Positions 48,784 through 60,464 of a stretch of DNA of 64,000 nt are shown one piece after another. The position numbers and the translations under genes were made by a program. The stretch comes from Anastatus disparis (taxonomy: Eukaryota; Arthropoda; Insecta; Hymenoptera; Eupelmidae). Below the pieces are notes generated by a model, which had not been told where the DNA came from, did not search any database, and saw only the letters and a list, made by a program, of their open reading frames with translations. The DNA lies in NCBI GenBank assembly GCA_017163975.1, contig JAFFSR010000245.1, forward strand, positions 1,751,001-1,815,000. Reading direction: 5' to 3'. The stretch's first letter is position 1, and each line of letters starts with the position of its first letter.

Positions 48784-50989
48784 TTACCATTTTCACTGGG
48801 GTAGCTCTACATTCAGGATCGGCGGATGACAGGCGTCGCTCTGAAGCAATTCGAGCATGCAAAACTTTGAGTGATCTGCAGGAAGAGCTAAAATTGTTAG
48901 GATATAATTTATCCAAATCTTCTTTGTATCTACGACTTATACCACGAAATTCAATATCAGTAGAAGGGAAACGCCATGTAAAAACAGTGCCTGTCAGTGG
49001 TAAACATAGTAGTTCCACCGCTTCTACCCACGCAATCGATTTTCAAAGATTAATCGACCTTGATGAGTTTGCGCCAATTCTAAAACAAAATGATGGAAGT
49101 TTGAAACCAGTATTGATGTTTTCAGTTGACGGTGGCCCTGATGAGAATCCTCGATACAAGAAAGTTATCGATCGCGCCATAGTTAACTTTAAAAATCATA
49201 ATTTTGATGCTGTTTTCATTTTTACAAATGCACCTGGTAGGTCAACTTTTAATAGAGTTGAAAGACGAATGGCACCTTTGAGTAGAGCTCTTTCAGGCTT
49301 GATCCTTCCTCACGATCATTACGGAAGTCATCTTGATAGAAATGGCAACACCATCGATTTGGATTTGGAAAAAAAAATTTTGAATTTGCTGGAGAAACCT
49401 TAGCAGAAATCTGGTCTGAATTATACATCGATGGTTATTCTGTCACTGCTGAGTTTATTCCAATCGATGAACAAGTATTTGCACCAGAAATATGTACAGA
49501 TGATATTTGGTATTTCAATCATGTTCGAGAAAGCCAATATCTTCTACAAGTAAATTGAAGTCATTATTTTATTACATCATTTTATTTTATTCTTTATAAC
49601 TAGCTGTTCAGAAAAACTACTGATGCCAATTTTGTTCATAAGTGGGATAAATATAAATTCTATTTTAAAAAGTTTTTTTTTGTAAAAAAAATATTAGTTT
49701 AAAATTGTTAGATAAAATGTGAAACTAATAATTATAATTTTTTATTTCCATAAAAGCTCAAATGTTAATTTTTAGTCATATGAATTTTAATTTTGAGAAC
49801 GAAAAACTAAGTTAAGAAATTGTTCGGGAAAGCACCTGATATAAAATTATAATTTTATTAAATTGATTTATTATTTTTTGAATTATAGATTGTAAAATGT
49901 GATAATCCAAAAGGCTGCTCTCCATGTCGTAGTAACATAAGACAAATTCTCTACCAAAGGTTTCTTCCTGCGCCATTTCCAGTAACTCAACAACCATTTG
50001 GCATTCCGCTTCCTTTTAATCACATGTCTGAAAAATTTCCACCTTTTATTTTGAGGCAGGCCTTAACTTTGCGACCTGAGTTCTCTCGAACGAAAGAAAT
50101 TCGCTATGATCTTTATTGTCCTTCTATAAGAGAGGTCATTTCCAAAAGAACATGTCCACAATGTGGTCTTTATTTTGCATCGAAAGCATCGATGAATTGT
50201 CATAGGTAAGAATTATCAATGCATATTTATATTGAAATTGTAGATAAAACTAAAGTTTATTAGTCAAATAAAATATCCTGAATTATTTGAATATAGGAAA
50301 AATATTCATAAAGCTGTATCCAGTGCATCACGGGTTCAGCCTTTACAAGTTCTGAGTCAAAGACCAGGAGAATTATTATGTCTTCTATCTGAAAATACTG
50401 TTGAATGGGTTGACGTGGAAAGCGTAGAAGATATAAAATTAGATCCACTTGCTGCAAGATCAACATCAACTGAGCCGATGCCTGTGATACATGATATAAA
50501 AAAATGGATAGAAGAAGGGATTCCATTTATAGATGAACAATGAAGATAATTTTTAAGTCGTTTTGTTTTCAGAGATAATTTATTAAAATTATTTATTTAA
50601 ATTAAATAAATTATTTAATGAATAGTTTAGATTCATATATGCTAGTGAGTAAGATAAATTTTTAAAACAATATAAAATTTTTTTTAGTTAGAAACTACGT
50701 GGATTTTAGGGGGGGGGGGTATTATGAAAATCTACGGTTGACTACCAGGGGCGAGGGGGGGATCTGAAAATGGTTCAAAATCGGCTACGTAATTTATAGA
50801 CGATCCCTAAGTGGTATGAAGGTATTCACATCATTAGATTAACAGAAGGCATACCATCAGATTCCAGTTGAAAAAGATAGTATCCAAAAAACGGCCGTAA
50901 TTACCACCATATAGGTTATTTGAATATACTTATATGACGTTCGGCCTTAGAAATTTATAATTATATAAAAAAGATGAATTAAAACTAAA

Positions 50990-52960
50990 TTTTAATTTGA
51001 ATTATGCTGTGAAATATATAATTGTATAAAATAATTGAATTGAAAATAAATTTTAATAATTATAAATAATTATAAAATTAAAAAATAAAGCAAAATTTGT
51101 TCTTTATTTAGAACTTCAAATAATATAATATCAAATTTTTATAATTTTTTATTATTAAAACTTTTGAAAAAATTTATGATTTTTTAAAAAATAATTAACT
51201 ACATTAATTTTAATACAATTCAAATTTATAATTGTAATACATAAACTATGTTTTAATACAACTTTTTATTTATTAAATATATAAATATGCATATATCTGA
51301 AAGAAACATGATCTACAAATTTCATGCTTTAATAAACTTCTAATTTTTCTATTATGAATTATTATACTAATTTTAATAAAGTTAGTATGACATAATGAGT
51401 GCCTTCTAAATATAATAGTTGACAGAAGCATTGCTTTCAACATTCACACAATTTCATTCAATTATTTTTAATAAAATTTTACATAAATTAATAATTTATA
51501 AAATTATTATTATAATTAATCAATTCTGAATCAGAGTTATGTATACGGGCTCCATAAATAGCTATTTTAACAGCAGCATCAAACTCCAGATCAACTTTAG
51601 TATCTGCAACTCATCGAGCAGTTGATAAACTGAGAAACAAGGAAACTGTAACTTCTTCGCTTGCAAACAGTTGGAGCAAGACATGCATCTCATTTCTTTC
51701 TATACGAATACTTATTAATTAACTACTCAGTAAATAAATGGACTCGTTCCAGTATGCTTCTGTTTAAATATCCTATCTTGTATCCGCAAGGATATAAATT
51801 TTTACTGGATATAAATTTGACCCCTGAATTGTAAACTTTAAATTTCTTGACAAGTGTTTGTTATTCCAGTATTCCAATATTTACATCTTTTCGATATAAC
51901 CAATACAGCATCCATGGTTCTGTTAATGGCAAATAAAGGAATTTTACTCTATTTTACTCTGTTGGTAGCTTGCACCTGCTATCTAATCTTAGCGGCTTCA
52001 AGATTATATATAATTCCAAAACATAATTTATTTTTGAATATTAAATTTTTAATTATTACAAATATTATACTTTTAGACATGATTTAATTAAAAAAAAGAC
52101 ATGATCCACAAGTCTTATGCTTTATAACACTTGAGAATGTTTGATTAAATTTGTCATATTTTTGAATAATAATTATATTAGATTACATACAATTAACATG
52201 ACATAATGTGTGTTTTCTATGAATACTTGTTTACGTAATCAAAACTTTTTATGATTCTTTATTAACCCATTGTCTCCAATCAAATTTGAAATTAATTTCT
52301 TACTTATTGAATTTTTATTTTTATTTATTTATTCTGAATCCATAAAAGCTATTGGTATGAAATTCCGTACTTACAATTATAAATTAGTCAAGGAGTTGAT
52401 AAACTGTGAAACAAGGAAACTACAGCTTCTTCGCTTGCAAACAGTTAAAGCAAGACATGCACCTCATTTCTTTCTACAGGAATGCTTATTAATTAACTGC
52501 TGAGTAAATGAATGGACTCGTTCCAGTATGCTTTTGTTTAAATATCCTATCTTGCATCCGGAAGGATATGAATTTTTACTGGATACACATTTGACTGAAC
52601 AAAGAAGAAATTTAAACTTTAAATTTCTTGACGAGTGTTTCTTATTTAAAAATTTAACATTTCTTTAATACAACCAATACTGCAAACTTAAAATGTATTA
52701 AAAAATATTTTTTCAACGTTATATATTTTAGGCACTTTATGTATATTTGATATAACTATAAATTACTTTGAAAACTTTATAATAACAAAATTTTTAAATT
52801 ATTCTTTGAAATATATAATTATATAAAAATGTTAACTTGGAACTACATTTTAATGATTATAAATGACTTTGAAATTAAAAAATAAAGCAAAATTTCTTAT
52901 ATCATATCTTTATTCAAAACCTTAAATAATAATACATAAAACTTTTATAATTTTAAATCT
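50990..52960. repeat. Diverged direct repeats, two units of each type
   Basis: A block of about 580 bp at 51295-51880 recurs at 52090-52660 (shared phrases GATAAACTG, AACAAGGAAACT, GGACTCGTTCCAGTATGCTT, AATTTCTTGAC). A second block at 50995-51150 (GAAATATATAATT, AATAAAGCAAAATTT) recurs at 52795-52960. Divergence is moderate. No gene is seen; the ORFs at 51854-52087 and 52270-52503 lie inside the repeats and are not conserved between them. Confidence 0.75.
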
Positions 52961-52964
52961 TATG

Positions 52965-53575
52965 AACTACTTTTATGAAATCACAACAAGTGTATTTTGT
53001 GCGCTGCTTGCGCATGTACAGTGTGCAAACGAACTTTGAACGAAACTTTTAATTTTAAATTTTTACATATCTTATAAGAACTAATTAATAACATTAAAAC
53101 TTTTATAATTTTAAATCTTCCCTGGTGAAAAAAATCAGGTGACAAGTCACCTGATTTATCAGGTGATTTATCATGCCAAAATATCATGTATCGATTTTGT
53201 TGGTTTTTACACGTTTTAAACCATGCTTAGTCAATTTAGAACAATTTTTGAAAAATTTTTGAAATTTTTGAACTTAGAAATTTTTTTGTGATTTAGTCAA
53301 AATTTTTTCTAAGACCAAATTATCTAAAAAATTTTTTAAGTTCAAAATTTTCCAAAATTTTCAAAAATTGTTCTAAATTGACTAAGCATGGTTTAAAATG
53401 AGTAAAGATCAACAAAATCGTTACATGATGTTTTGGCATGATAAATCACCTGATAAATCAGGTGATTTATCACCTGATTTTTTTTTATATGGTTATGAAC
53501 TACTTTTATGAGATCACAACAGGTGTATTTTGTGCGCTGCTTGCGCATGTGCAGTGTGCAAACAAAGCTTGAAAA
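52965..53575. repeat. Direct repeat flanking the CAGGTG foldback
   Basis: About 75 bp at 52965-53040 (GAACTACTTTTATGA, GTGTATTTTGTGCGCTGCTT) is repeated with few changes at 53497-53570. Longer than any target duplication, it must be a pre-existing tandem repeat or a duplication event around the foldback. Confidence 0.8.
53120..53492. mobile_element. CAGGTG/CACCTG word-array foldback
   Basis: Ends CCCTGGTGAAAAAAATCAGG and the inverse of CCATATAAAAAAAAATCAGG. The words AATCAGGTGATTTATCA and their complements cluster at both ends. The arms share CATGCTTAGTCAATTTAGAAC and the middle has AAATTTTTGAAA words. It is non-coding. Confidence 0.8.
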
Positions 53576-53636
53576 AAATTCAAAATCGAAATTTAATAGA
53601 TTTCTTAATTATTTCTAAAATAAAGTCATCAAAAAT

Positions 53637-54097
53637 CAATAATCAATAAATCCACCTTCATTATCTATCACTTTCTGCAATCTTCGTGGGACAGAATCGC
53701 ATAAATTATGAAAATATTATGGATTATCAAATAAGGCAGTCCATGCTTCTTGAACGAGTTCCACGAGCTGCTCACGATTTCGTGCCATTCCAGGTCTCCA
53801 TCCTTTCACCATATATGACCAGACATTCTCGATGATGTTGAGATCTGGTGAACGTGGTGGCCAGTCAAATCTCTGAAGCTGGGGATGCGCTGCGTACCAA
53901 TCACGCACTATATGTGCGGTATATTTATAAGACTATTATCCTCCACTATATCAATTGGCACCTCATCGTTTGCGTATCGTTCTCGTAGACTTGGCAGAAG
54001 CTCATTTTCAAGAATGTTCACGTATGCTTGAGCATTGAGTCTTCTGTCAATACGAAAAATACGACTAGGACCATCACCGTTCACCCACGCTCCGAAA
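53637..54097 (-). pseudogene. Tc1/mariner-type transposase C-terminal half
   Basis: Minus strand: FGAWVNGDGPSRIFRIDRRL, then IVEDNS (the second catalytic aspartate region), a damaged stretch, then DWPPRSPDLNIIENVWSYM with the DDE-family SPDLN.IE motif, and after an in-frame stop a C-terminus ending EGGFIDY before TGA at 53637-53639. Such enzymes cut and paste at TA. It has a frame change near 53915 and a TAA near 53715. The N-terminus is cut off at 54098, where the TTAGACAGG repeat begins. Confidence 0.85.
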
Positions 54098-54104
54098 AAT
54101 TATC

Positions 54105-56286
54105 TAAGACAACGAAAGTAAATAACTATAAATAACTGTAAATCATCATAAATAATAATAAATAACAATAAACTATTTACTTACCTCAAAATTTTGAAAA
54201 TTGTAAATAATAGTTAATAATAGTAATTAAGAGTAAGTAACTGTAAGTGTTTGTAATATTTTTTAAAATCAGTTAGTAATCGTAAATAACTAAATAACTA
54301 TAAATAATTGTAAATAATAATAAATAAATGTAAATAACTTTTATTAATGTTTCAGTCTCAATACTTTTTATTAATTATTTACAGTTATCTAGAGATATTT
54401 ACAGATATTTAAAGAAATTTACGAAAATTATTTCTATATGGGTATTTACTCATTTCATAACTCTGACTGTGCGAAAAACACCTAGCGCCACTTTTTTGTT
54501 GAAATTAAGACCTTCATTTTACTTTACTTAGACCGTTTCTATGTGCTTTGAAACTGAATTTGTGATCAGAGGGAGTTAATAGTCAATTGCATGCTCACGA
54601 TGTTTACAGATTTTATTCTACGAATTTCCTATCAAATTCAAATGGCCATATCTCAGTATCAGAAGCACCTAAAAACTTTTATAAAAAAGGAGATTGAAGA
54701 TCTTTAAGCCTGCTTTAGAGTTATGTTGGTTGTTTGAATGAAAAAAAAATTATAAAGTACTTTTAACCTCAAAATACACGAGAATAAACCTGTTTGAGTA
54801 AAATTTTTTAATATTTCAAGATCAACAATTCGGAAAAAAAATTTTTGTCGGCTCTAAAATCAACCCATAAGATATTATTTTAACTTATGGCAATAGAAAA
54901 AGTGTGAAAGAGGATCTCAAAAAAATTTTTTAGTTATCGCTGTATATAGAAAAAATAAAAATAAGAAAAAACAATAAAAAATACGGTTTTTTGCGATTCG
55001 GCAAGGTTAAATCTCTATTCCAACAAGGTATTCCAACTGCTTTTCCAATTTTACTACGTTTTTATTAACTCGCTTTGGTGTCTGTCTGTCTGTCTGTCTG
55101 TCTGTTCGGTACAAATTTTGCAACCGATTGTAAACTAACTTCCCGATGAGCTAGAGACTTGAAATTTTAAATATAGCTCAGAACTGGATGACAATGCAAT
55201 ATTATAAAAAATATATATATATCTACCGAACAATATATTAATATATTCAATCATATACGGAGATGTTGGATTGAAGATTTGAAGATTTTATATATAGATA
55301 CACTTGTAACATTAGTGTCTAAACATCTTCGAAAATTTTAAAAATCCTTTTTTGATATATTAATATATTAATATATTCAATATTATATTTTTGCACGCAT
55401 TGTTGGATAATATAATTAAAAATATATATTCCCACCGAAAAATATATTAATATATTTAATTATATACGGAGATATTGGCAAAATTGAAGATTTGAAGATT
55501 TTATATATAGATATACTTTTAACATTAGTGTCTAACCATCTTCGAAAATTTTTAAAATTCTTTAACTTGTCATGTATTGCAATTAGACATAAATTACAGC
55601 ATTTTCTATTATACATATAAAATTGGAGACTGTATTTTATTCATTTTATGGTCTAACAATGCATAAAACAATAAATCTTGGTTGAATTTCTAATGGCGCC
55701 ATTATCGTCAAAATGGCGGGAAACTCACCATGCGATTACGTGTTCTCTAAAAAAAATAGATGAAACACGTTTTAGTCCCTTGACAACAATAAATATGCTA
55801 TATAATATGCACTGTTGGACAACACGATAAATAATATTATTAATAATGATAATAATACCAAAATGTATAAGATAATATTTAAATAAAAAAAAAATTTTCA
55901 ATCTACCACGTTTTTTAATTGAACTAAAAAGTATAAAATAATATTAAAAATAAAAAAAAAACTTTTTAATGTACTAAGTTTTTATAATGAACCAAAAAGT
56001 ATAAAATAATGTGTAATAAAATGAAAAATGAATAATGATTTGAAATAAAAAAAACGTGGGGCGCATACAATAAATAATAATAAACATGCGCCCCACGTTT
56101 TTTTTATTTCAAATCATTATTCATTTTTCATTTTATTACACATTATTTTATACTTTTTGGTTCATTATAAAAACTTAGTACATTAAAAAGTTTTTTTTTT
56201 ATTTTTAATATTATTTAGTATAAACACATCGATTTAAGGGTTGGGAGCAATGCTCAGTAAGTTTCGGGAAATAACGACCTGTCTAA
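54105..56286 (-). mobile_element. TTAGACAGGTCG repeat family, copy 2 (inverted)
   Basis: 56214-56286 and 54420-55057 match the reverse complement of 34494-35110; 54110-54420 is a shortened AATAACTG array. The match is broken by an insertion at about 55058-56213. Shared phrases include the inverse of CGTTATTTCCCGAAACTTAC and GATTCGGCAAGGTTAAATC. Confidence 0.75.
55058..56213. mobile_element. Insertion with GTCT repeats, direct repeats and a hairpin end
   Basis: Contains (GTCT)n at 55079-55103, a diverged direct repeat at about 55205-55345 and 55425-55560 (both with GAAGATTTGAAGATTTTATA), a 65-bp tandem region at 55860-55990, and a strong hairpin at 55939-56218 centred on GGGGCGCAT/ATGCGCCCC near 56075. 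No coding region. The hairpin may be a separate MITE. Confidence 0.6.
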
Positions 56287-56881
56287 TATATATGTGTGTG
56301 TACATATATATGTAAATTCGTAATATAAAAATAAATACTTATAATTGGAAAAAAATATTTGTGTATTAGAGTTGCGTTTGGCCGCTTCTCGCGCGTCTTA
56401 GCGGTCAGCCGTAAAGTTCAAGCAAAGGCCTTGACCGGCGTGTATCAGGTTCCCTTGATCTACGTTAAGACAGCCACGTTGGTAGAGTTCAGCTGACTCT
56501 AACGATCGGGAAGAGACGTATTCGATCTACTACAAAACATCTAACATCGTAACAGGCAAGTGACGTTTACGTGCACGTAGGTAATTAGTGTAAGCTGGCC
56601 AGTACGTTACTGTGAGTACAATTATACAGCGCGATATCCAAGTATCTCTTCCTCATGAGATACTTGTCCGGGTAAATTGTAATCATCGCTCATACAGCCG
56701 ATCAGCGTCATAAGCGAGTATTATTTAGTTCACGACGCGCTCTGCTTTTGCTTGTTCTCTCATTAGACGCGTATATAACATTTCATATATTATACAATTT
56801 TATTCTCGTTCAATTTATAAATTATCTTAATTTACTAATTTCTTTTGTTTAATAAATTATCTTAAGTTAAAGTTGATACGT
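56287..56881. other. Unassigned, partly GC-rich spacer
   Basis: 56380-56770 is GC-richer than its surroundings (GCGCGTCTTAGCGGTCAGC, CTCGTGAC-like phrases) and could be an LTR or promoter-bearing fragment, but no partner or coding sequence was found. Confidence 0.4.
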
Positions 56882-57461
56882 CCCTATTAAAAAAAAACAC
56901 GTGTTTGTTGCACGTGAAAAAAACACGTGTAAAATACACGTATTTTTTACACGTGTTTTTTACATGTAAAATTTGCGTGTTTTTTCACGCATATTTTTCA
57001 CGTGTTTTTTTCACATGTATTTTTCACGTGTATTTTTCAGGTGTATTTTTCACATATTGTTTTATAGCTTTTCGAAGAGCTTCTACTGTCCAGCCTCTTA
57101 TATCTGCGTCTCCCAAATTTGTGTAAGGGATGACAAAACTTAGAAAAACGCCACCTAGCGACTTAAAGTCAAACTAGTCAAGTTTGACTTTGAGTCGCTA
57201 GGTGGCGTTTTTCTAAGTTTTGTCATCCCTTACACAAATTTGGGAGACGCAGATATAAGAGGCCGGACAGTAGAAGCTCTTCGAAAAGCTATAAAACAAT
57301 ATGTGAAAAATACACCTGAAAAATACACGTGAAAAAAACACGTGAAAAATATGCGTGAAAAAACACGCAAATTTTACATGTAAAAAACACGTGTAAAAAA
57401 TACGTGTATTTTACACGTGTTTTTTTCACGTGCAACAAACACGTGTTTTTTTTTAATAGGG
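56882..57461. mobile_element. CACGTG word-array foldback, copy B
   Basis: Ends CCCTATTAAAAAAA and TTTTTTTTTAATAGGG. It has the same arms and core (AGAAAAACGCCACCTAGCGA and complement) as copy A at 26324-26823. The right flank, GTGCTTCCATTTGATTTG onward, is the same sequence that flanks copy A on one side. Confidence 0.85.
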
Positions 57462-57779
57462 GTGCTTCCATTTGATTTGATTAAATACAATAAAAAAACC
57501 GATGAACAATTTAGCGATGGAAACATATTCATTTCGATTAGAATCCATTGTGAAAAAGAGTATTCAATCTTTTTTAATATTAGTCACTATAAAAGTTAAT
57601 TTAGTTTGATTAAAGTTTGAAACAGGTTGGAAGTATTAAAATCGATATCTCTGAACTAGCAAGGAGAATGCATTGCATTCGCGTCTTGAATTTCCTTCTA
57701 ACTTTGGGATATTTTTTCTTACATGAAATCATAAAAAAAGCCGCGTCCATTCGACCCAACACTCGATTTTTTCCGAGCA

Positions 57780-58190
57780 ATTGTATATAATAGCAATAAG
57801 TAGTTCAAAAACTGTAAGACTATAAAGCGGATGCAAATTCTTTAGCGAAACAGACAAAATTTTGTCTGTTTTGCTAAAGAATTTGCATCCGCTTTATAGT
57901 CTTACAGTTTTCGAACTACTTATTCTATAAGGTTTTCACTCATTGCATATTAAAGTTGAGATTAAAACCTTTCGATTAAAAAAAAACGTGTCCAAAAAGC
58001 TCAAGTTGTTTAAAAGTTATAAGGGAATAAAAATAGCTCAAATATTTAGCTGAAAATATGCATAGAAAATAAATGCTGTATTTTAGTCTGAATTTCATTT
58101 TAATTTTTTTCCCTTCATAACTTTTGAACAACTCGAGCTTTTTGGTCGCGTTTTTTTTAATCGAAAGGTTTTAATCTCAACTTTATGTAA
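57780..58190. repeat. Two adjacent hairpins
   Basis: The first is centred near 57858 (GCAAATTCTTTAGCGAAACA and complement, about 57790-57935). The second spans 57955-58190 (GATTAAAACCTTTCGATTAA and complement). Both are near-perfect and non-coding. Confidence 0.8.
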
Positions 58191-59936
58191 GCTACGACTA
58201 TCGAAGCTTATTTATATTGTGTCAAATTCGTGTATTATTAAAGCCTTATATTTACGCGGTCTAGTTATGACAACATTTTAATTTAAATACGGGATAAGTA
58301 AGTTATAATCATATATTTATTGGTAGTACTCTACCTCATCAACTTGTCATACTTTTGATACTTGGTTTTTATTGAGAAAAAACCAAATTGTCACTTGTAT
58401 ATTTGCTGTATGAGTAAAGACGCCATTTTCCTTTGAATTGAGAGTACGAAACGTCATGCCGCTCCTGATTCGATAAGTTAAATACTATCTAGCAAAACAA
58501 AATAAAATCTACTTCATCGTTAAGTTTACAACGCGAATTTGACTCAATATGTGGGTTTTTTGTATATATCGCAATATTTATCCGTGCGGAGAAGCCATAA
58601 CGTGATAATCAATTTATTTATTCTTTATACTGCACGGTCACAACCACGCGCATGTATATGTAAACTTTATGTGTCGTAGTAAAGTGTCATTTGTTATGTT
58701 CATAAGAGTAAGATAATAAGAGCTGATCCGTTTGTAGCCAGGACGCCATGCCTGACTACTTCGGGATCGTATGCCCAGGTAAAAGGAAAGAGGAATAAAG
58801 GTTTTTATTTCAATTGCCTCTCAGTGCCTGCATGAAGTCCATGTAATTATTCGGAACTTCGATAATTCAATATATTTTAACTTTAATGAATACTTGCAGA
58901 TGCACTAAAGCTAAACACCATTTTGCATTTGTAATTTATCACTTTATCACAACAAAAGAAACTTTGAAATCACTAAGATATTCAACTTTATTAACTAATT
59001 TTAAAAGGCACTACACGCAATAAGAAACTAACGTTATAAGCAAATAAACGGGTTTGCAGACCGAGCATATGCGGATCTGCTTCGCCGTCTTAGTATTTGC
59101 TTCTAACAAGAAAACACATTTCGACTCTATTTGAATTTAAGATGATTTTATTAGTTATAAATAGGCACGAGAGTGATTCTCTTTACATCTTAGCCTTAAC
59201 ACATAGGCTCGCTTTCAAGCCGCCGATAATCATATCACCTCTCTTACGCTGTGAACGCGCGTTCGGTTCTTGGCCGAGTACCGAATAAAGCATTGCGTCA
59301 CATTTAATATGCAATGAGTAAAAACCTTATAGAATAAGTAGTTCAAAAACTGTAAAACTATAAAGCGAATGCAAATTCTTTAGCAAAACAGACAAAACTG
59401 CTCATAACTCGGAAAAAATCGAACGTTGGACCAAATGAACGCGGCTCTTTTCATGATTTTATGTAAGAAAAAATATTCTAAAGTTAGAAGAAAATTCGAG
59501 AGCCAGATGCAATGCATTCTGCTTCTAAGATTAAATTCAAAACATATTTATTGTTTGATTTTTAATTAATTCCGTTAAAACGATAAGCTATTTAACAATA
59601 ACAATCTATTTATATTTATTCGACCTGTCATTCAAAAATATTATTTAATCTTATTCAATATTTATCACTTTTAAAGTCGATTTAGTTTGATTAAAGTTTG
59701 ATGCTGATTCGAAATAATAAGATCAATATTATTGTACAACGATTAAATACAATTCATGTCGATTCATCCTTTAATGTTCAATCAATTCATTTGAACCGAT
59801 AATCAACTAATCAATAGAAATCTATTAATATTAATCTGAATCTATTGTCAATAATCTTATTAAATCTTATGTAAATATTCTTACAATTAAAGTTGATTAA
59901 ATTCGATTACAGTTTAATGGAAAAATTGCATATTAA

Positions 59937-60316
59937 GAAGGGGCTGAACTATCTATCTCTGTCTAATAGCGTTTTTCATTATTTATATAAACACTATCCT
60001 TTATAACAAGAAAAAAATAGCAGCCCCCGCTAAATATTAGTATAATTAGTAAATTTTGTAATAACAACCAAATTTTTTACCGCATAGTTTTTGACTAATT
60101 AGAGACCTACTAGCAATCTAGAATATAACCTATTTTTTTTGGTAGGTCTCTAATCATTCAAAAACTACGCAGTAAAAAAATTTGGTTGTTATTACAAAAT
60201 TTACTTATTATACTAATATCTAGCGGGAGCTGCTATTTTTTTCTTGTTATATCGGATAGTGTTTACATAAATGATGAATAACGCTATTAGACAAAGACAG
60301 ATAGTTCGGCCCCTTC
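59937..60316. mobile_element. GAAGGGGCCGAAC MITE, second full copy
   Basis: Flanked by TTAA at 59933-59936 and 60317-60320. Nearly identical to 37123-37503 along its whole length, so the family moved recently. Confidence 0.9.
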
Positions 60317-60464
60317 TTAATTCCGATTCCTATTAATTTTGATTAAAATTCATTCAGAATTAATTCACAAATTTTGGAAAGTCGATTGAACCGTTTCACA
60401 TCTATTTAAGTCGATTTAAGCTTAATCGATTTCAATATTGTTTGATAAGTCTTTTTCAGCAGGG

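Larger units (their letters stand above)
45388..50543 (+). pseudogene. Sola-like DDE transposase relic with introns
   Basis: Likely exons: 45388-45564, 45694-45855, 46383 to about 46795, then after the inserted foldback 48784-49549, 49889-50206 and 50297-50543. The last introns have GT/AG ends and keep the frame (LLQ joined to IVKCDNPKG; NCHR joined to KNIHKAV). Key blocks are EYPEAANILN with GRPRLETDQ, SADDRRRSEAIR, LSKSSLYLRLIPRN, MFSVDGGPDENPRYKK, NAPGRSTFNRVERRM and ILPHDHYGSHLD. A C-terminal zinc finger reads CPQCGLYF...NCHRKNIH. The aspartate in SVDGG is a catalytic candidate. Defects are TAA after EDNI near 46550, one A missing near 49370 and the 2-kb insertion. It would cut and join the element's own ends. 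Confidence 0.75.
44952..50807 (+). mobile_element. DNA transposon inserted in reverse transcriptase, TAA duplication
   Basis: Terminal inverted repeats GGGGTCGTCCATAAACTACG and GGGATCGTCTATAAATTACG are flanked by TAA at 44949-44951 and 50808-50810 (a 4-bp duplication with one mismatch cannot be excluded). The subterminal regions are G-rich. It carries a rightward, spliced transposase relic (45388-50543). The TIR form and protein suggest the Sola group from memory; this needs confirmation. A second element (46800-48783) is inserted within its transposase. Confidence 0.85.
44636..50953 (+). pseudogene. Gypsy reverse transcriptase, split by a 5.86-kb transposon and 3'-truncated
   Basis: 44636-44951 encodes the fingers region (KARRLFPEKLDAAKKKF, then IHMVKKKNGEWRICDDYRQ). 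The tryptophan normally before that block is TGA. The frame stops at the insertion and resumes at 50811 with MKVFTSLD, YHQIPVEKDSIQKTA and, after a frameshift, the equivalent of the TFGL block. Removing 44952-50807 and one TAA joins ACTAAGTGGTATGAAG, giving an uninterrupted GLSGMKVF. Sequence ends at about 50953, before the YxDD box, so polymerase, RNase H and integrase are missing. Confidence 0.88.
57462..60464. repeat. AATCGATT/TTTGATTAAAG-word repeat region ending CAGCAGGG
   Basis: Words such as TTTAGTTTGATTAAAGTTTG and CGATTTAAGCTTAATCGATT recur at 57595-57625, 59680-59930 and 60340-60450. The right end TCTTTTTCAGCAGGG (60450-60464) is another CCCTGCTGAAAAAGA-type terminus. 57655-57950 is repeated in inverted sense at about 59310-59530. 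Between 58200 and 59300 I see no gene; GC-richer 59200-59290 is unassigned. Confidence 0.5.

Noticed and set aside
56380..56770. GC-rich block as a gene promoter or LTR
   Set aside because: No partner LTR, primer-binding site or downstream coding sequence was found, so it is left unassigned.
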